Source: UBA9732 sp003456855 | GTDB taxonomy: Bacteria; Spirochaetota; Spirochaetia; Sphaerochaetales; Sphaerochaetaceae | Reading direction: 5' to 3' | DNA: 47,071 bases | NCBI GenBank assembly: GCA_946626785.1 | Contig: CAMOUY010000005.1 | Span: 1 to 47,071, forward strand | Translations under genes and position numbers: made by a program | Notes under the pieces: generated by a model | Told to the model about the DNA's origin: nothing | The model's input: the letters and a program-made list of their open reading frames with translations, nothing else | Databases searched by the model: none | In this document: in pieces, positions 15,076 to 22,193 of the stretch | Numbering within the stretch: position 1 is the first letter of the stretch | Layout of the letters: every line of letters begins with the position of its first letter

Positions 15076-16815
15076 ATGCATAAAAGTGACATGGACGTCA
15101 GACCTTGGAAATTCCTGGATGATTACCGCGGAAAGTATTTTGATTCGGAATGGCCATCGCTGGCTCAGATGTTCGAGATTCAGACGGAGAGGTTCGCAGA
15201 GAGACCTTGTTTTGAGGCTTTCTCCCCAAAGCATCTGACTTTCACATACAAGGAGGCAAGGCAGCAGTTCGACAAGGTGGCACGCTGGCTCGTTGCCCAC
15301 GGGATCAAGAAGGGTGACCGCGTAGCCGTCACCGGAAAGAACAGCCCGGAGTGGGGTATAGCCTACATGGGTATCGTCTACATGGGCGCTATAGTCGTTC
15401 CTGTTGACAACGCACTCACATCAGCTGAGATAGAGCACCTTGTCGACTTTGTCGAGATCAAGGGAATCTTCATGGACGCAGGTCGCTTCACAGAGGGCCT
15501 TGGCGCCGACAACAAGTACCAGTTCAGGATCAGCCTTGAGGAGAAGGGCCATGAGGATGACTACATCCTTAACCTTCCGGACGTTGGAGACCAGCCTTAT
15601 CAGATGCCTGACAGCGATGATCTGGCGGCATTCCTCTTCACTTCCGGCACAACCGGGACACCGAAGGCAGTCATGCTGAGCCATGAGAACCTGGTCTTCG
15701 ACGCCTATGTCTGCCAGGCTTACATCAATGTCTATCCTGAGGATGTCTTCTATGCCATCCTTCCTATCCACCATGCTTACACAATGCTTGCTGTCTTCCT
15801 GGAGTCAATGTCCAATGGTTCCAAGACCGTATTTGGAAAGAGACTCTCGGTTGCAGCGCTCCTCAAGGAGATGAGGGACGGAAACGTCAACATCTTCATG
15901 GGCGTTCCGATGCTCTACAACAAGATCTTCTCAGGCATCATGAACGGAATCGAGAAGAAGGGCTGGTTCGTCAGCCACGCAGTCCACCTGATGATGAGGA
16001 TCTGCGGCGGCATCAAGCACCTGACAGGTATGAACCCTGGAAAGGTTGTCTTCCGTGGAATCAGGGACAAGGTCTCCATGGCCAACAACAAGGTCTGCAT
16101 CTCCGGCGCAGGTCCGCTTCCTGCAGAGACCTTCAAGGGCTTCAACCAGCTTGGAGTTGACTTCGTCCAGGGCTACGGCCTCACGGAGACCAGCCCGATA
16201 GTCACGCTCTGCCCGTCCTACGCCTACGAGTACGCCAGCATAGGCTTCCCGCTTCCTGGTGTCGAGGTCGACTTCATAAACAAGGATGAGCATGGAAACG
16301 GCGAGATCATCACCCGTGGAAAGCATGTCATGAAGGGCTACTACAAGAACCCTGAGGCAACTGCCGAGACGATCGACAAGGACGGCTGGCTCCACACAGG
16401 GGATGTCGGCTACATGGATGAGAAGGGCTTCGTCTACATCACCGGCCGTGCCAAGAACATAATAGTCACCGACGGTGGAAAGAACGTCTTCCCAGAGGAG
16501 ATCGAGGACCACTTCCAGCTCTACTACGATATAGAACAAATCTGCGTAGTAGGCTATGATGTTGACCCGAAGATGAAGATCGAGGGCGTTGCCGCCATAA
16601 TCTATCCGTCCGAAGACTGCAGGAAGAACTACCCAGACGTGGCAAAGCTCAAAGAGCACATGGACAAGATAGTCGAAGAGGTCAACCACGATCTTCTCCA
16701 GTACAAGAAGATAAGGAAGGTATTTGTCGTGAACGAGCCTCTGGCAATGACTTCAACCAAGAAGATCCAGAGATTCAAGGTCCGCGAGAAGTACAAGGAC
16801 ATGATCAATGGCTGA
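15076..16815 (+). CDS. Long-chain fatty-acid--CoA ligase (AMP-forming)
   Basis: Adenylate-forming enzyme of 579 aa that activates fatty acids to acyl-CoA or acyl-AMP. The AMP-binding signature LFTSGTTGTPKAVMLSH is at about residue 187. The A5 motif GYGLTETSPIVTLCP is near 366, the A7 motif WLHTGDVGYMDEKGF near 438, and the C-terminal region carries the expected KKIQRFKVREKY lysine area. No signal peptide is present. An AGGAG lies 13 nt before ATG 15076; in-frame TTG 15046 and GTG 15061 are alternative starts. The YhbY gene overlaps the 3' end by 8 nt. Confidence 0.9.
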   Translation: MHKSDMDVRPWKFLDDYRGKYFDSEWPSLAQMFEIQTERFAERPCFEAFSPKHLTFTYKEARQQFDKVARWLVAHGIKKGDRVAVTGKNSPEWGIAYMGIVYMGAIVVPVDNALTSAEIEHLVDFVEIKGIFMDAGRFTEGLGADNKYQFRISLEEKGHEDDYILNLPDVGDQPYQMPDSDDLAAFLFTSGTTGTPKAVMLSHENLVFDAYVCQAYINVYPEDVFYAILPIHHAYTMLAVFLESMSNGSKTVFGKRLSVAALLKEMRDGNVNIFMGVPMLYNKIFSGIMNGIEKKGWFVSHAVHLMMRICGGIKHLTGMNPGKVVFRGIRDKVSMANNKVCISGAGPLPAETFKGFNQLGVDFVQGYGLTETSPIVTLCPSYAYEYASIGFPLPGVEVDFINKDEHGNGEIITRGKHVMKGYYKNPEATAETIDKDGWLHTGDVGYMDEKGFVYITGRAKNIIVTDGGKNVFPEEIEDHFQLYYDIEQICVVGYDVDPKMKIEGVAAIIYPSEDCRKNYPDVAKLKEHMDKIVEEVNHDLLQYKKIRKVFVVNEPLAMTSTKKIQRFKVREKYKDMING

Positions 16816-17104
16816 AAAGATGAACAGCAAGGAAAGGGCCCGCCTGAGAGGTGAGGCCCAGTCACTCTCACCGGTTGTGATGGTGGGACATGAGGGAATC
16901 ACCGAGGGTGTGATCAACATGCTCAATCAGGCACTCGATGACCACGAGCTTGTGAAGGTTCGTTTCCAGGACTTCAAGGACCTGACCAAGGACCTTGCCA
17001 ACGAGCTAAAGAACAAAACGAACTCAGAACTCATAGCCACGACAGGCTTCACCGCAGTCTTCTACAGGGAGAACCCGGAGAAGAGCAAGCAAGCGAAGAG
17101 GTGA
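16808..17104 (+). CDS. yhbY: YhbY/CRM-domain RNA-binding protein
   Basis: A 98-aa single CRM-domain protein. YhbY associates with pre-50S ribosomal particles and assists 23S rRNA maturation. Visible features are KERARLRGEAQSLSPVVMVG, the G-x-x-G-like loop VGHEGITEGVI, and a C-terminal ELIATTGFTAVFYRENPEKS strand-helix typical of the fold. It starts within the 3' end of the acyl-CoA ligase gene and is presumably translated from the same mRNA. Confidence 0.9.
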   Translation: MAEKMNSKERARLRGEAQSLSPVVMVGHEGITEGVINMLNQALDDHELVKVRFQDFKDLTKDLANELKNKTNSELIATTGFTAVFYRENPEKSKQAKR

Positions 17105-17155
17105 CAAACAAAAAAGAAAAGAAAGAAAAAGAACTAAAATAAACAACTAAACAAC
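17105..17155. other. A-rich spacer after yhbY
   Basis: Mostly A and AAG runs with no hairpin or reading frame. It separates yhbY from the repeat array and sigma-54 promoter that follow. Confidence 0.5.
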
Positions 17156-17211
17156 TGTGCAAATTTTTCACACACCTTGCAAAAACTTCACAGCTGTACA
17201 GTTTCTGCACA
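17156..17211 (+). promoter_or_regulatory. Three phased 17-bp dyad repeats (enhancer-like)
   Basis: TGTGCAAATTTTTCACA (17156-17172), CTTGCAAAAACTTCACA (17176-17192) and TGTACAGTTTCTGCACA (17195-17211). The first and third are 7-3-7 inverted repeats with one mismatch; the second keeps the right half. Start-to-start spacing is 20 and 19 bp, i.e. about two helical turns. They lie about 94 to 149 bp upstream of the predicted sigma-54 start, the usual place for a bacterial enhancer-binding protein. Confidence 0.6.
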
Positions 17212-17277
17212 CCATAAAACGTGCTGAAAAATATTCAAAACCACCGGAAATAAAGGAGAACAAGGAAAAAAGCCAAG

Positions 17278-17294
17278 TTGGCACGCTACTTGCT
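17278..17294 (+). promoter_or_regulatory. Consensus sigma-54 (RpoN) promoter
   Basis: TTGGCACG-CTAC-TTGCT at 17278-17294. The invariant GG (17280-17281) and GC (17292-17293) are separated by exactly 10 nt, and every position of the TGGCACG-N4-TTGCW consensus matches. The predicted start is near 17305. No protein gene lies downstream on this strand before the terminator. Confidence 0.8.
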
Positions 17295-17304
17295 AATAGG
17301 AAGA

Positions 17305-17382
17305 CAGAGCAACAGTTTTTTTCATACCTCCTTTTAGTGGAGACGCCTGGAACCCTTCTAAACCAGGCGTCTTGTTTTTTTT
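17305..17382 (+). ncRNA. Candidate sigma-54-dependent small RNA (~78 nt)
   Basis: The predicted transcript runs from about 17305 to the terminator U-run. It contains no ATG, so a protein is unlikely. Its 5' half is a mostly unstructured region with a U-run and CAUACCUCCUUUU (17323-17335), complementary to a Shine-Dalgarno plus AUG. A weak CUCC/GGAG hairpin (17328-17342) could partly mask it. The 3' half is the terminator hairpin. The layout resembles trans-acting sRNAs such as the RpoN-dependent Qrr family, although no sequence similarity is claimed. Alternatively it is only a short spacer transcript. Confidence 0.5.
17341..17382 (+). terminator. Strong Rho-independent terminator
   Basis: Perfect 10-bp stem AGACGCCTGG (17341-17350) with CCAGGCGTCT (17363-17372), a 12-nt loop, and then TTG followed by eight Ts. 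It ends the candidate sRNA and any read-through from the acyl-CoA ligase/yhbY operon. Confidence 0.92.
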
Positions 17383-17411
17383 CTTAAAAGGCAAAAACAA
17401 CCAAAACAAAT

Positions 17412-17729
17412 CTATTTATGATAGAACACGCACTCCATAAGCGGCTGGGCCCCTGTCACAGGATCCTTCTCCATGACCATGACGTCCTTCATGTACTCAT
17501 CCCACTTGGCATTCACAGCCGATGAGGACTGAACAGCAGATGCAAAGGCTACGGACTCGCATTCATAGTAGCCGAACAGCTCGTCACCCACATTCCAGAT
17601 GGTGTAGTTGTGAATCCCTGCAGCATTGAGCATCTCGGTCATCTCAGGCCATATCTCAGCATGGCGTCTCTTGTACTCCTCAAGCATCCCGGACTTGACC
17701 TTGGCCTTCCAGGCGTAGCGTTCCATCAT
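17412..17729 (-). CDS. L-rhamnose mutarotase
   Basis: A 105-aa RhaM-family protein that interconverts alpha and beta L-rhamnose (EC 5.1.3.32) in the cytosol. Family motifs are MERYAWKAKVKSGMLEEYKR, RHAEIWPEMTEMLNAAGIHN with the catalytic-region His, YTIWNVGDELFGYYECES and the C-terminal PLMECVFYHK. It lies 12 nt after the lipoprotein stop with AAAGGGA before ATG 17729, so the two may share an mRNA. No other rhamnose genes are in the window, so the sugar is inferred from the family. Confidence 0.88.
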   Translation of the reverse strand: MMERYAWKAKVKSGMLEEYKRRHAEIWPEMTEMLNAAGIHNYTIWNVGDELFGYYECESVAFASAVQSSSAVNAKWDEYMKDVMVMEKDPVTGAQPLMECVFYHK

Positions 17730-17741
17730 AATTCCCTTTGA

Positions 17742-19190
17742 TCAATTCTCTGTGAACTTGTATGTGATCGTCTGCTCACCGTGCAGACAGCAGAATGTGA
17801 TATAACCCTGCATTCCAGCCTGATAGACGCTGTCTGTGTTATTCGCATCAACAGGACCTGAGCCGTTTCTCTTGTTCGTGCATTCGAAGATGATCCCCTG
17901 CTTGCTGTTATCCGAGAGGGTGTAGTGCATGTTGTAGTTCTTTTCTGCAGGCACCTCGATATAGAATGTCTTGGATGTAATCCCGCCTTCTCCGAGCACA
18001 ACCTGATGCTCCTGGCCGTCCATGATTATCGAATCCGGTGTCCAGCTCTCCGATGTCCCGGTCATGCTTATCTCTCCGAAGTAATCAGTATCTGAGATCT
18101 TACTCTGATGGCTGTTGATTATTATGTCCTCTCCGACTCCCTCAATGTATAAGGTGACCTTGAATGTATCGGATGTAGAACCCTGAACGATCTCCTTGAT
18201 CCCTAGGAGCTTATCGATTCGGACTCCGTTGTTGTTCTCGCCTATGGTTCTCGGCTGACCCATGAGAAGGCTTCCTACAAGTCCTTTTAGATTGCCCCTC
18301 TTCACGTCGTCGATGGTGACCTCATAATATGGGGACTCATCGGTCATTGGCAGAAGATATACATGCGGGTAACCGACTATGTCAAATGGGGTGGAGGACA
18401 AGGTCTCAGGCAGAATCAGATAGGTCCTCATATACTCCTGGTCACCTTTCAGGTTGGATGTTCTGGCGAATGTGTACAGGTTGAGCACATCATTGTCAAG
18501 CTCTGACAGGTCATAGAGACCTTTTATGCCTCTTGAATACTCGACTCTTCCGTTCTGGATCAGACCAAACTCGTTCGATGAATAATTGATCCTGCCACTG
18601 CCTGAGCTTGCACCGTACATGGTGTTCTGGACAATGACGATCCTCTTGTCCTTGAGATGGCTCCAATGGCTGTTGTTGAAATCGATGTGTATGTAGTTGT
18701 GGTATGTCGGCCATAGATATCTTGGCTCACCTGCATCCTTGTGGTCATATTCGGTGGGCTCGAGCTTGATCTGCACGAAGTTGTACTTGTCCTCGCTTGG
18801 ACCGAAGGTCAACGTGTTCCCGGCCTTCTTGATCTTGACATCTGTCAGTGATGCAGATATCCCTATGTCCGCACCGGCGAATGATGTGGTCCCGTCCTCT
18901 TGCGGCAGGATGATGAATGGTCCGCTGCTTATCACAGCCGAGATGTTCGGATTGAGTGCCTTTGACGAACCGCTGGAGGCTCCCTGGGCCTCCACAAGGT
19001 ACAGGGACTCGATCTTGACACCAGAGAGATCCACTGTGTCGTTGGGTGAGAGGGTAAGGGTTTTCTCATCCCCTTCGAGTTTAGTCAGATCGACTTTGAT
19101 ACCTGAGCCGGAATTGATTGAATCCTCAGACTCGGAACATGATACAAGTATGACCAGCAATGCCAATAACAGCAGCAGTGCTTTCCTCAC
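17742..19190 (-). CDS. Hypothetical lipoprotein
   Basis: A 482-aa exported lipoprotein with signal MRKALLLLLALLVILVSC and a lipobox cysteine at residue 18. The mature part is beta-rich and Ser/Asn/Asp/Gly-rich, without a domain I recognise. Local features include YLWPTYHNYIHIDFNNSHW and a C-terminal CCLHGEQTITYKF. It is likely anchored in the periplasm or on the outer surface. The start is GTG 19190 with a strong AAAGGAGG 7 nt upstream, a good potential target for the anti-Shine-Dalgarno of the nearby candidate sRNA. The rhamnose mutarotase gene follows. Confidence 0.75.
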   Translation of the reverse strand: MRKALLLLLALLVILVSCSESEDSINSGSGIKVDLTKLEGDEKTLTLSPNDTVDLSGVKIESLYLVEAQGASSGSSKALNPNISAVISSGPFIILPQEDGTTSFAGADIGISASLTDVKIKKAGNTLTFGPSEDKYNFVQIKLEPTEYDHKDAGEPRYLWPTYHNYIHIDFNNSHWSHLKDKRIVIVQNTMYGASSGSGRINYSSNEFGLIQNGRVEYSRGIKGLYDLSELDNDVLNLYTFARTSNLKGDQEYMRTYLILPETLSSTPFDIVGYPHVYLLPMTDESPYYEVTIDDVKRGNLKGLVGSLLMGQPRTIGENNNGVRIDKLLGIKEIVQGSTSDTFKVTLYIEGVGEDIIINSHQSKISDTDYFGEISMTGTSESWTPDSIIMDGQEHQVVLGEGGITSKTFYIEVPAEKNYNMHYTLSDNSKQGIIFECTNKRNGSGPVDANNTDSVYQAGMQGYITFCCLHGEQTITYKFTEN

Positions 19191-19225
19191 GAGAAGCCTC
19201 CTTTGAATGGTTAACCTTCACGAAA

Positions 19226-19254
19226 ATGATAAAATATACTACTCAGATTAGCAA
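19226..19254 (-). promoter_or_regulatory. Predicted promoter of the lipoprotein gene
   Basis: Reading left, TTGCTA (19254-19249), a 17-nt spacer and TATCAT (19231-19226). The expected leader is about 30 nt and includes the AAAGGAGG site. Confidence 0.55.
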
Positions 19255-19275
19255 GCGTGTTCCTCGGGATTATTA

Positions 19276-19305
19276 TTCACATTCGGGTTAGTAAAACGTT
19301 ATTAT
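19276..19305 (+). promoter_or_regulatory. Predicted promoter of the Mbeg1-like gene
   Basis: TTCACA (19276-19281), an 18-nt spacer and TATTAT (19300-19305), with 6 nt to ATG 19312. This predicts a leaderless mRNA; an AAGG lies inside the 6-nt gap. Confidence 0.4.
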
Positions 19306-19311
19306 AAGGCC

Positions 19312-20430
19312 ATGGCAAACATCTATGATTACATGAAATGGAGAGGGGACATTACATTCAATGAGCGACCCTTCAACGACGTTGACAACCTGATTTTCTC
19401 AGAGATCTGCTATGCGGAGATGGATGACATTGTACCTGGTCCAGGTGAAGGCACTGTGACAATCAAGGAACTGAGTGAGGGCTACACCGCCCATGGCTAT
19501 GAATCACACCTTGTGAACAACCCGAAGGAGACTCTGGAACTTGCTGAAGTTTCAGCGAGGTTCTGCGATGTGAAGGTCGGCAGCTACATAAACAGGATAG
19601 ACCATGACAAGCAGGTGCAGTTCTCAGCAGTGACCTTCCATATCCCTGATGGCACGATCTACGTTGCCTTCAGAGGGACGGACAACACCATAGTCGGCTG
19701 GAGAGAGGACCTGAACTTCAGCTTCATGGAGACCGAAGGCCAGAGGGAAGCTGTGGCCTATTTGAACAACATTGCCAAAGAAAACAACAGCATGATCAGG
19801 GTAGGAGGCCATTCAAAGGGTGGGAACTTAGCTGTATTTGCTGCGGCCTTCGCCGATGAGAAAACCAAGGAAAGGATAGTCGAGGTCTACTCCAACGACG
19901 GTCCTGGCTTCAATGAGAAGATATCCAAAGACCCAAGGTACCTGGAAACGCTCAATAAGGTCAAACTGATAATGCCTTCCTTCTCGGTTGTGGGGATTCT
20001 TCTTAACAACAAGAGCGAGAGGACGATCATCAAGAGCGATGCAACAGGTCCGATGCAGCATAACCCCCTGGTATGGCAGGTTAACACCACTGATTTCGCG
20101 ACAGTGGATGAACAGGACCCTGCAAGCATATTCATGGATGAGACGGTGAGCAGATGGCTCTCTACAATGGATGACAAGGAGAGGATGGCCCTTGTGAACT
20201 CGATATTCGATTCTGTTGATGCCTCAGGTGCGAACACCCTTCAGGACATAAAGCTGAGCAAGCAGAAGGCCTTCTTCGCAATTGCCAAGGCAGTGATGAA
20301 GTTCGATGCCACCAGAAAGAAGGAGCTTGCGATAATCCTCAAGAAACTTGGAGCAGCCGGCATGGTTGTGGCCAAGGAGGATCTGAAGGCAACCTTTGAA
20401 GAGTGGAAGGAAAAGGTGGCTAGAACCTAA
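19312..20430 (+). CDS. Mbeg1-like (DUF2974) alpha/beta-hydrolase
   Basis: A 372-aa lipase-like protein of the Mbeg1/DUF2974 family, common in gut Firmicutes and spirochaetes. The nucleophile elbow is GGHSKGGNLAVFAA at about residue 165. Upstream strands are VTFHIPDGTIYVAFRGTDN, and the acid-bearing VYSNDGPGFNEKI segment follows. N-terminal MANIYDYMKWRGDITFNERP is typical of the family. No signal peptide is visible. Substrate is unknown; esterase activity on lipids is inferred from the fold. It has its own promoter and is convergent with the Hc1-like gene. Confidence 0.88.
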   Translation: MANIYDYMKWRGDITFNERPFNDVDNLIFSEICYAEMDDIVPGPGEGTVTIKELSEGYTAHGYESHLVNNPKETLELAEVSARFCDVKVGSYINRIDHDKQVQFSAVTFHIPDGTIYVAFRGTDNTIVGWREDLNFSFMETEGQREAVAYLNNIAKENNSMIRVGGHSKGGNLAVFAAAFADEKTKERIVEVYSNDGPGFNEKISKDPRYLETLNKVKLIMPSFSVVGILLNNKSERTIIKSDATGPMQHNPLVWQVNTTDFATVDEQDPASIFMDETVSRWLSTMDDKERMALVNSIFDSVDASGANTLQDIKLSKQKAFFAIAKAVMKFDATRKKELAIILKKLGAAGMVVAKEDLKATFEEWKEKVART

Positions 20431-20432
20431 AT

Positions 20433-20468
20433 CCAAAAATAAAAGCAGCCGTCCGAAAACGACTGCTT
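20433..20468 (-). terminator. Terminator of the Hc1-like gene
   Basis: Stem AAGCAG (20443-20448) with CTGCTT (20463-20468), plus inner CG/CG pairs. On the minus strand a T-rich TTATTTTTGG follows. It lies between convergent genes and may also slow transcription from the left. Confidence 0.75.
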
Positions 20469-20491
20469 CTATCGACTATTATGCATGTCAA

Positions 20492-20677
20492 TTACTGTGC
20501 ATCCATGGCGTTCTTCTTTTCCTGGATCTCAAGTCTTCTTGCCTTGCAGAGCTTTGAGATGTCAGCGAGAGCCTTTCTTGCTCTAGCTGCTGAAGCCTTT
20601 ACGCCTTTCTCCTCGAACTTCTGGTTCTCCTGGACATAGGTCTCGAACAATCCGACGAGCTGGTCATGATTTGTCAT
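20492..20677 (-). CDS. Small histone H1-like (Hc1-type) protein
   Basis: A 61-aa basic helical protein. The stretch GVKASAARARKALADISKLC followed by KARRLEIQEKKN matches the N-terminal part of the Hc1 family (chlamydial HctA-like), known to bind DNA and condense nucleoids. The long Lys/Ala-rich DNA-binding tail of chlamydial Hc1 is absent, so DNA compaction is uncertain. AGGAGG lies 10 nt before ATG 20677. The gene is monocistronic, with its own promoter and terminator. Confidence 0.7.
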   Translation of the reverse strand: MTNHDQLVGLFETYVQENQKFEEKGVKASAARARKALADISKLCKARRLEIQEKKNAMDAQ

Positions 20678-20714
20678 GCTTTTCTTCCTCCTAGGTGATC
20701 TGAATATTGATTAA

Positions 20715-20742
20715 ATTTTATCACAATTCATTCACAACGCAA
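20715..20742 (-). promoter_or_regulatory. Predicted promoter of the Hc1-like gene
   Basis: Reading left, TTGCGT (20742-20737), a 16-nt spacer and TAAAAT (20720-20715). The leader would be ~30 nt and carries the AGGAGG site. Confidence 0.45.
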
Positions 20743-20827
20743 GAAATATCTTTGGAAAAACCCCTGAAAAATGCAAAAAAACGGCCAAAAAAGCATAAAA
20801 AACGCAGTTTCAGGCAACAAAAGGGTC

Positions 20828-22093
20828 TTAGGAGAGCTTGATTTCCTTGCGAATGATGTATCCACGCTGAAGTGGAGCAGAGGTCTTTATGTACCCTGTT
20901 CGGCAGTGATCGAGGTGATCAATGGCCTTAAAATCAGCATCGAGAACGGAAACGTGGTCCTCTCTGATAAACAGGACATCAGGTCCGATGAACTCTATGG
21001 TCTCACCGTTTCTGATCTGGTTCTTGATGTCAATCGAGTACACCCCAGGAGCCACCTGGTCCAGCACTGTACCCAGGAACATGTAGTCCCTAAGATAGCC
21101 ACCGGTTGTAGGTACGTTGATGTCGTCCACAGCAACCAAAGAATCCGCTTCATCAACATCTACAGGACCGTTACCGAAGAAGAAGCCTGTTGAGAACTCC
21201 CTGTGTGAGACGTTGAAGAGCTCCTCACGGTAGGGCAGGTACTCCACCGATGGATCATACAGATGGTCCAGGGCCTTCCTGTATGCTCGTGTGACAGAGG
21301 CGACGTAGTAGATGCTCTTCATCCTTCCCTCGATCTTAAGCGTGTCTACACCTGCGTCTCGAAGGTCTGCAAGATGATCGATCATGCACAGGTCCTTGGA
21401 TGACATGATGGTAGTCCAGTCATTCTCCTCCAGAATCGGATAGTAGCGTCCTGGTCTGGACTCCTCCTCCAGGGCCAGGCGGTAGTTCCACCTGCAGGTG
21501 TGTGCGCAGTCACCATAGTTGCCGGAACGTCCAGCCAGATGTGAAGACAGGAAACAGCGTCCAGAATAAGCCATGCACATTGCACCGTGGACAAAGGTCT
21601 CGATCAGCAGATCCGGATTTGCATCCTTGATCTTGCGAATGTCACGAAGAGGTGTCTCACGTCCCAGAATGACCTTGTTGAATCCCATCTGATGGTACAT
21701 GCGAGCAGAGCGAGCATTGATGCATGATGCCTGTGTCGACAGGGAATACTCAGCTGATGGAAAGCGTGAACGAAGCACATCAAGTATGCCTATATCAGAC
21801 AGAATGAAGGCGTCAAATGGATAGTCTGTGATGGAATCGAGCTTTTCCTCGAGTTTTGAGATATCATCTTCATGAAAGTAGATGTTAACTGTGCAGTACA
21901 TCTTGCCGCCGAAACGCTTCTTGATCTCACGCAGCTTGTCAGCGGTTCCATACTCGACGTTCTTGGCATTCGTCCTTAAAGAGAAATCCTTCAACCCAAA
22001 ATACACCGAGTCAGCACCATAGGTGAACGCAGTCTCTATCTTCTCAATGCTCCCACCCGGTGAGAGCAGCTCCATCTTCTTCATCTCAGACAT
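20828..22093 (-). CDS. U32 family protein, TrhP/YegQ-like tRNA hydroxylation protein
   Basis: A 421-aa U32 'peptidase' family member. The U32 signature ETFVHGAMCMAYSGRCFLS is near residue 170 and is followed by YGDCAHTCRWNYRL, supplying the conserved cysteines for an iron-sulfur cluster. In E. coli and B. subtilis such proteins (TrhP) are needed for prephenate-dependent 5-hydroxyuridine formation at tRNA position 34, so that role is inferred here over proteolysis. MELLSPGGSIEKIETAFTYG begins the barrel. The start is ATG 22093 (MSEMKK). A TATAAG box ends exactly 6 nt upstream; the same bases can also read as a weak ribosome site. Confidence 0.88.
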   Translation of the reverse strand: MSEMKKMELLSPGGSIEKIETAFTYGADSVYFGLKDFSLRTNAKNVEYGTADKLREIKKRFGGKMYCTVNIYFHEDDISKLEEKLDSITDYPFDAFILSDIGILDVLRSRFPSAEYSLSTQASCINARSARMYHQMGFNKVILGRETPLRDIRKIKDANPDLLIETFVHGAMCMAYSGRCFLSSHLAGRSGNYGDCAHTCRWNYRLALEEESRPGRYYPILEENDWTTIMSSKDLCMIDHLADLRDAGVDTLKIEGRMKSIYYVASVTRAYRKALDHLYDPSVEYLPYREELFNVSHREFSTGFFFGNGPVDVDEADSLVAVDDINVPTTGGYLRDYMFLGTVLDQVAPGVYSIDIKNQIRNGETIEFIGPDVLFIREDHVSVLDADFKAIDHLDHCRTGYIKTSAPLQRGYIIRKEIKLS

Positions 22094-22099
22094 GCTTCC

Positions 22100-22128
22100 C
22101 TTATAAGACTTAATCAACTTAAATTCAA
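22100..22128 (-). promoter_or_regulatory. Predicted promoter of the U32 gene
   Basis: Reading left, TTGAAT (22128-22123), a 17-nt spacer and TATAAG (22105-22100), with 6 nt to the ATG. This predicts a leaderless transcript. Confidence 0.5.
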
Positions 22129-22136
22129 GACCATAG

Positions 22137-22166
22137 AAAGAAAGAGGACTGCCCGAAAGCAATCCT
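22137..22166 (-). terminator. Terminator of lon
   Basis: On the minus strand, AGGATTGC pairs with GCAGTCCT (22166-22145, one G-T pair) around a short TTTCGG loop, followed by TTTCTTTC. It separates lon from the U32 gene. Confidence 0.75.
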
Positions 22167-22193
22167 CCAAAAGAGAAACCAAAGCAAATACAA

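Noticed and set aside
17157..17387. 76-aa open frame over the sigma-54 region
   Set aside because: It has no ribosome site, runs through the repeats, promoter and terminator hairpin, and its translation looks random (IKENKEKSQVGTLLANRKTE).
20771..21193. 140-aa plus-strand frame overlapping the U32 gene
   Set aside because: Antisense to a clearly conserved protein. No ribosome site or domain.
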